Assembly: GCA_964493125.1 (NCBI GenBank)
Contig: CAZBMS010000036.1
Location: 1-16,005 of the forward strand
Length of the DNA stretch: 16,005 nucleotides
Direction of reading: 5' to 3'
Source of the DNA: QGNO01 sp964493125
GTDB taxonomy: Bacteria; Chloroflexota; Dehalococcoidia; Lucifugimonadales; QGNO01
The notes beneath the pieces were generated by a model. It was not told where the DNA came from. It saw only the letters and a program-made list of their open reading frames with translations, and ran no database searches. The position numbers were made by a program, and so were the translations under genes. Shown piece by piece: positions 14,226 to 16,005 of the stretch. Numbering within the stretch: position 1 is the stretch's first letter; every line of letters starts with the position of its first letter.

Positions 14226-15788
14226 ATGGGACAAAAGACTTACGACTTCATCGTTGTCGGATCAGGATCTGCTGGTGGTGTATTAGCACACAGGCTCTCA
14301 GAGTCTCCTTCAGTTTCGGTGCTATTGATTGAGGCAGGTCCTGACTTCACCACCTTCGAGTCCCTACCAGACGAGCTGAAATATAGTAATACGCAGTATG
14401 CATTCCGCGAGGGTGCAACCTACGACTGGGGTTACTCGGCTACAGCCTCTGAACGACACTCAAACATGTCAGTCCCTAGAGCCCGAGTAATGGGCGGATG
14501 CACCTCTCATAATGGCCCAGGGCCTATGTTTTATCGAGGGACCCCGGAAGATTTTGATAGCTGGGCAAATCTGGGAAATACGGAGTGGTCTTTCGAAAAG
14601 GTTTTGCCCTACTTCATAAAATTAGAAAAACAAGACGACATTGATAGTCCATTTCATGGAACTAACGGACCTATTAAGGTAAGGCGTCACTTGAAAAAGG
14701 ACTGGCTTCCATTTCAAGAGGCTGGTTTCCAGGCATTCTTAGATTTGGGTTTCCCTGAACACGATGATGTTAACCATCCAGGCTACACTGGTGCAGCCCC
14801 AAGAACACATAATGAGATTGATGGAGTCAGGCAAGGGACATTACTCTCATACATAAATCCCATACGTGACAGACCAAACCTTACGATCCTTTCCGACACA
14901 CTGGTAACTCGGATCAACTTCGAAGGGAAACGAGCCATTGGAGTTCAAGCAGAAAAACGTGGGGAAAATCTGACATTCGAAGCTGGAGAGATTTTGATAT
15001 CCGCAGGGGCTGTTGCAACTCCACAACTCCTAATGGTATCTGGAATTGGCCCCCCTGAGCAGCTTAATGAAAACGGCATCGATGTGATACACCCACTGAT
15101 TGGTGTTGGCCAAAACCTGCGAGACCATATCCAATTCCCAACTATCACTTATGAACCTAGGGAGAACTTAGTTCTAGACCCGCTTGCCCCAAGGCAGCAG
15201 AATCAAATTAGTTACACTGCAACGGATTCGCCATTGCGTAACGACATTGTAATAACACCAGTATCGTTCGCAGTTGACCTTAAAAAGAGTGGCCCTATGA
15301 CTCCTATAGGTGTGGGATTTTCAGTCATCCTATATCTAGCAAAGAGTTCAGGGACTCTTCGGATTAATAGTGCAGACATAAGAAAGTCACCAATCATGGA
15401 TTTTAAATACCTTGAGGATCCATTCGATTTAATGAGAGTCAGAGAAGCTGTCCGCATTTGTTTAGATCTCGGTAGCCAACCACAGGTATCAAAACTAATT
15501 AAATCAAGGATCAGGCCAGATGATGACGTGCTCTCCACCGACCGCTCATTGAACGATTGGCTTCTTAGAACTGGCTCTACCAGTTATCATCAAGCGGGGA
15601 CGTGTAAGATGGGTCCCAACTCGGATGAGTTCGCCGTTGTGGACCAGTTCTGCAGAGTGCATGGGTTAGACGGATTACGTGTAGTGGATGCCTCAATTAT
15701 GCCCGATGTAGTGCGAGCTAACACTAACGCAAGTACCTTAATGATAGGTGAAAAAGCCGCGGACATTATCAAATCAGGTGTAAAGTAG
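14226..15788 (+). CDS. GMC-family FAD-dependent oxidoreductase (choline dehydrogenase/oxidase-like)
   Basis: A flavoenzyme oxidising an alcohol group, probably cytoplasmic as no signal peptide is seen. The 520-residue length is normal. The FAD-binding motif is VGSGSAGGVLAHRLSE (11-26), with EAG at 36-38. The first GMC signature region is RVMGGCTSHNGPG (87-99). The second is GEILISAGAVATPQLLMVSGIGP (from about 254). The catalytic His is near 455 in YHQAGTCKMG, and the paired Asn near 499-501 is in RANTNAS. The GGCTSHN stretch resembles GGCSSHN of choline oxidase, where the His bonds covalently to FAD, so His95 may do the same. The ATG is ten bases after the rpsT stop with no Shine-Dalgarno, so expression may depend on read-through from rel-rpsT. 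The substrate (choline, polyol, aryl alcohol or other) is not determinable. Confidence 0.92.
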   Translation: MGQKTYDFIVVGSGSAGGVLAHRLSESPSVSVLLIEAGPDFTTFESLPDELKYSNTQYAFREGATYDWGYSATASERHSNMSVPRARVMGGCTSHNGPGPMFYRGTPEDFDSWANLGNTEWSFEKVLPYFIKLEKQDDIDSPFHGTNGPIKVRRHLKKDWLPFQEAGFQAFLDLGFPEHDDVNHPGYTGAAPRTHNEIDGVRQGTLLSYINPIRDRPNLTILSDTLVTRINFEGKRAIGVQAEKRGENLTFEAGEILISAGAVATPQLLMVSGIGPPEQLNENGIDVIHPLIGVGQNLRDHIQFPTITYEPRENLVLDPLAPRQQNQISYTATDSPLRNDIVITPVSFAVDLKKSGPMTPIGVGFSVILYLAKSSGTLRINSADIRKSPIMDFKYLEDPFDLMRVREAVRICLDLGSQPQVSKLIKSRIRPDDDVLSTDRSLNDWLLRTGSTSYHQAGTCKMGPNSDEFAVVDQFCRVHGLDGLRVVDASIMPDVVRANTNASTLMIGEKAADIIKSGVK

Positions 15789-15841
15789 AGAAATCACTTA
15801 TTTCAAGCGACCCACTTGTTATCCTCCGACATCCCGACTAC

Positions 15842-15870
15842 TTGTATAAATAGAACATTTGTCCTACAAT
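15842..15870 (+). promoter_or_regulatory. lexA promoter with candidate SOS box
   Basis: TTGTAT (15842-15847) and TACAAT (15865-15870) are spaced by 17 bases. Between them, AGAACATTTGTCCT (15852-15865) matches the Gram-positive-type SOS box GAAC-N4-GTTC with one mismatch in the right half. An operator inside the promoter is the expected design for LexA autorepression. The call is by eye and rests mainly on position. Confidence 0.5.
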
Positions 15871-15900
15871 GGGCTAAATATGTTTTTGAACAGGAGCCAA

Positions 15901-16005
15901 GTGAAAGGACTATCGCGAAAGCAAAATGATATCCTCGGATTCGTTGAGGCTTTTATAAGGACCAATTCATACCCCCCGACGGTAAGAGACATTCAATACG
16001 GATGT
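15901..16005 (+). CDS. lexA: LexA repressor, N-terminal part, cut by window edge
   Basis: A SOS-response repressor that binds promoters of DNA-repair genes and self-cleaves with RecA. Only 35 codons are visible. They encode the start of the winged helix-turn-helix: LSRKQNDILGFVEAFI and then NSYPPTVRDIQ, the latter a near-diagnostic LexA motif. The start is GTG at 15901, four bases after AGGAG, giving VKGLSRKQ as in other LexA proteins. An in-frame ATG at 15880 would add seven residues but lacks a ribosome site. The protease domain is outside the window, so full function cannot be confirmed here. Confidence 0.85.
   Translation, partial: MKGLSRKQNDILGFVEAFIRTNSYPPTVRDIQYGC

Overview
This looks like a compact, moderately AT-rich chromosomal stretch from a free-living bacterium. 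The gene content suggests an uncultured Chloroflexota of the Dehalococcoidia/SAR202 kind. The hints are a DUF5679-type zinc-ribbon mini-protein, a three-gene proton-translocating transhydrogenase, a GMC flavoenzyme, a phosphotriesterase-like hydrolase, a Pro/Thr-linker lipoprotein with an S1C-type domain, and many GTG/TTG starts. The taxonomic call is an inference from gene content only; no rRNA or other phylogenetic marker was examined. No phage, transposon, CRISPR array, tRNA or rRNA gene was seen.

Layout, left to right. (1) The 5' part of a dihydrolipoamide dehydrogenase gene runs off the left edge on the minus strand. An intergenic region and a 46-residue zinc-ribbon gene follow. (2) A strongly structured 100-base gap precedes the pntAA-pntAB-pntB operon for NAD(P) transhydrogenase. 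(3) Next come a NiCoT/NicO-like metal transporter, a convergent phosphotriesterase-like hydrolase and a divergent short zinc-type alcohol dehydrogenase. These look like accessory metabolism, and no joint pathway can be read from the sequence. (4) prfA-prmC (release factor 1 and the methylase that modifies its GGQ glutamine) form a minus-strand pair. (5) A lipoprotein with a long Pro-Thr linker and a catalytically degenerate trypsin-like domain is convergent with hisS. (6) hisS and a full-length Rel (ppGpp synthetase/hydrolase) are divergent, followed on the plus strand by rpsT and a GMC oxidoreductase. (7) The first 35 codons of lexA, with a plausible self-operator, reach the right edge.

Functional links that are clear: the three pnt genes encode one membrane complex that makes NADPH from NADH using the proton gradient; PrmC modifies the RF1 encoded beside it; HisRS and Rel connect tRNA charging with the stringent response; S20 is downstream of Rel, which suits growth-rate control. 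The genome seems tightly packed: one convergent pair has stop codons that abut exactly, and another pair has stop codons that overlap.

I did not find a convincing new multigene system. The most interesting items are single-locus ones: a pseudoprotease lipoprotein, two genes (rel and the nickel-type transporter) whose conserved N-termini extend upstream of any ATG/GTG/TTG toward SD-preceded CTG or ATA codons, a long imperfect hairpin upstream of pntAA, a leader hairpin upstream of hisS, and a candidate SOS box inside the lexA promoter.
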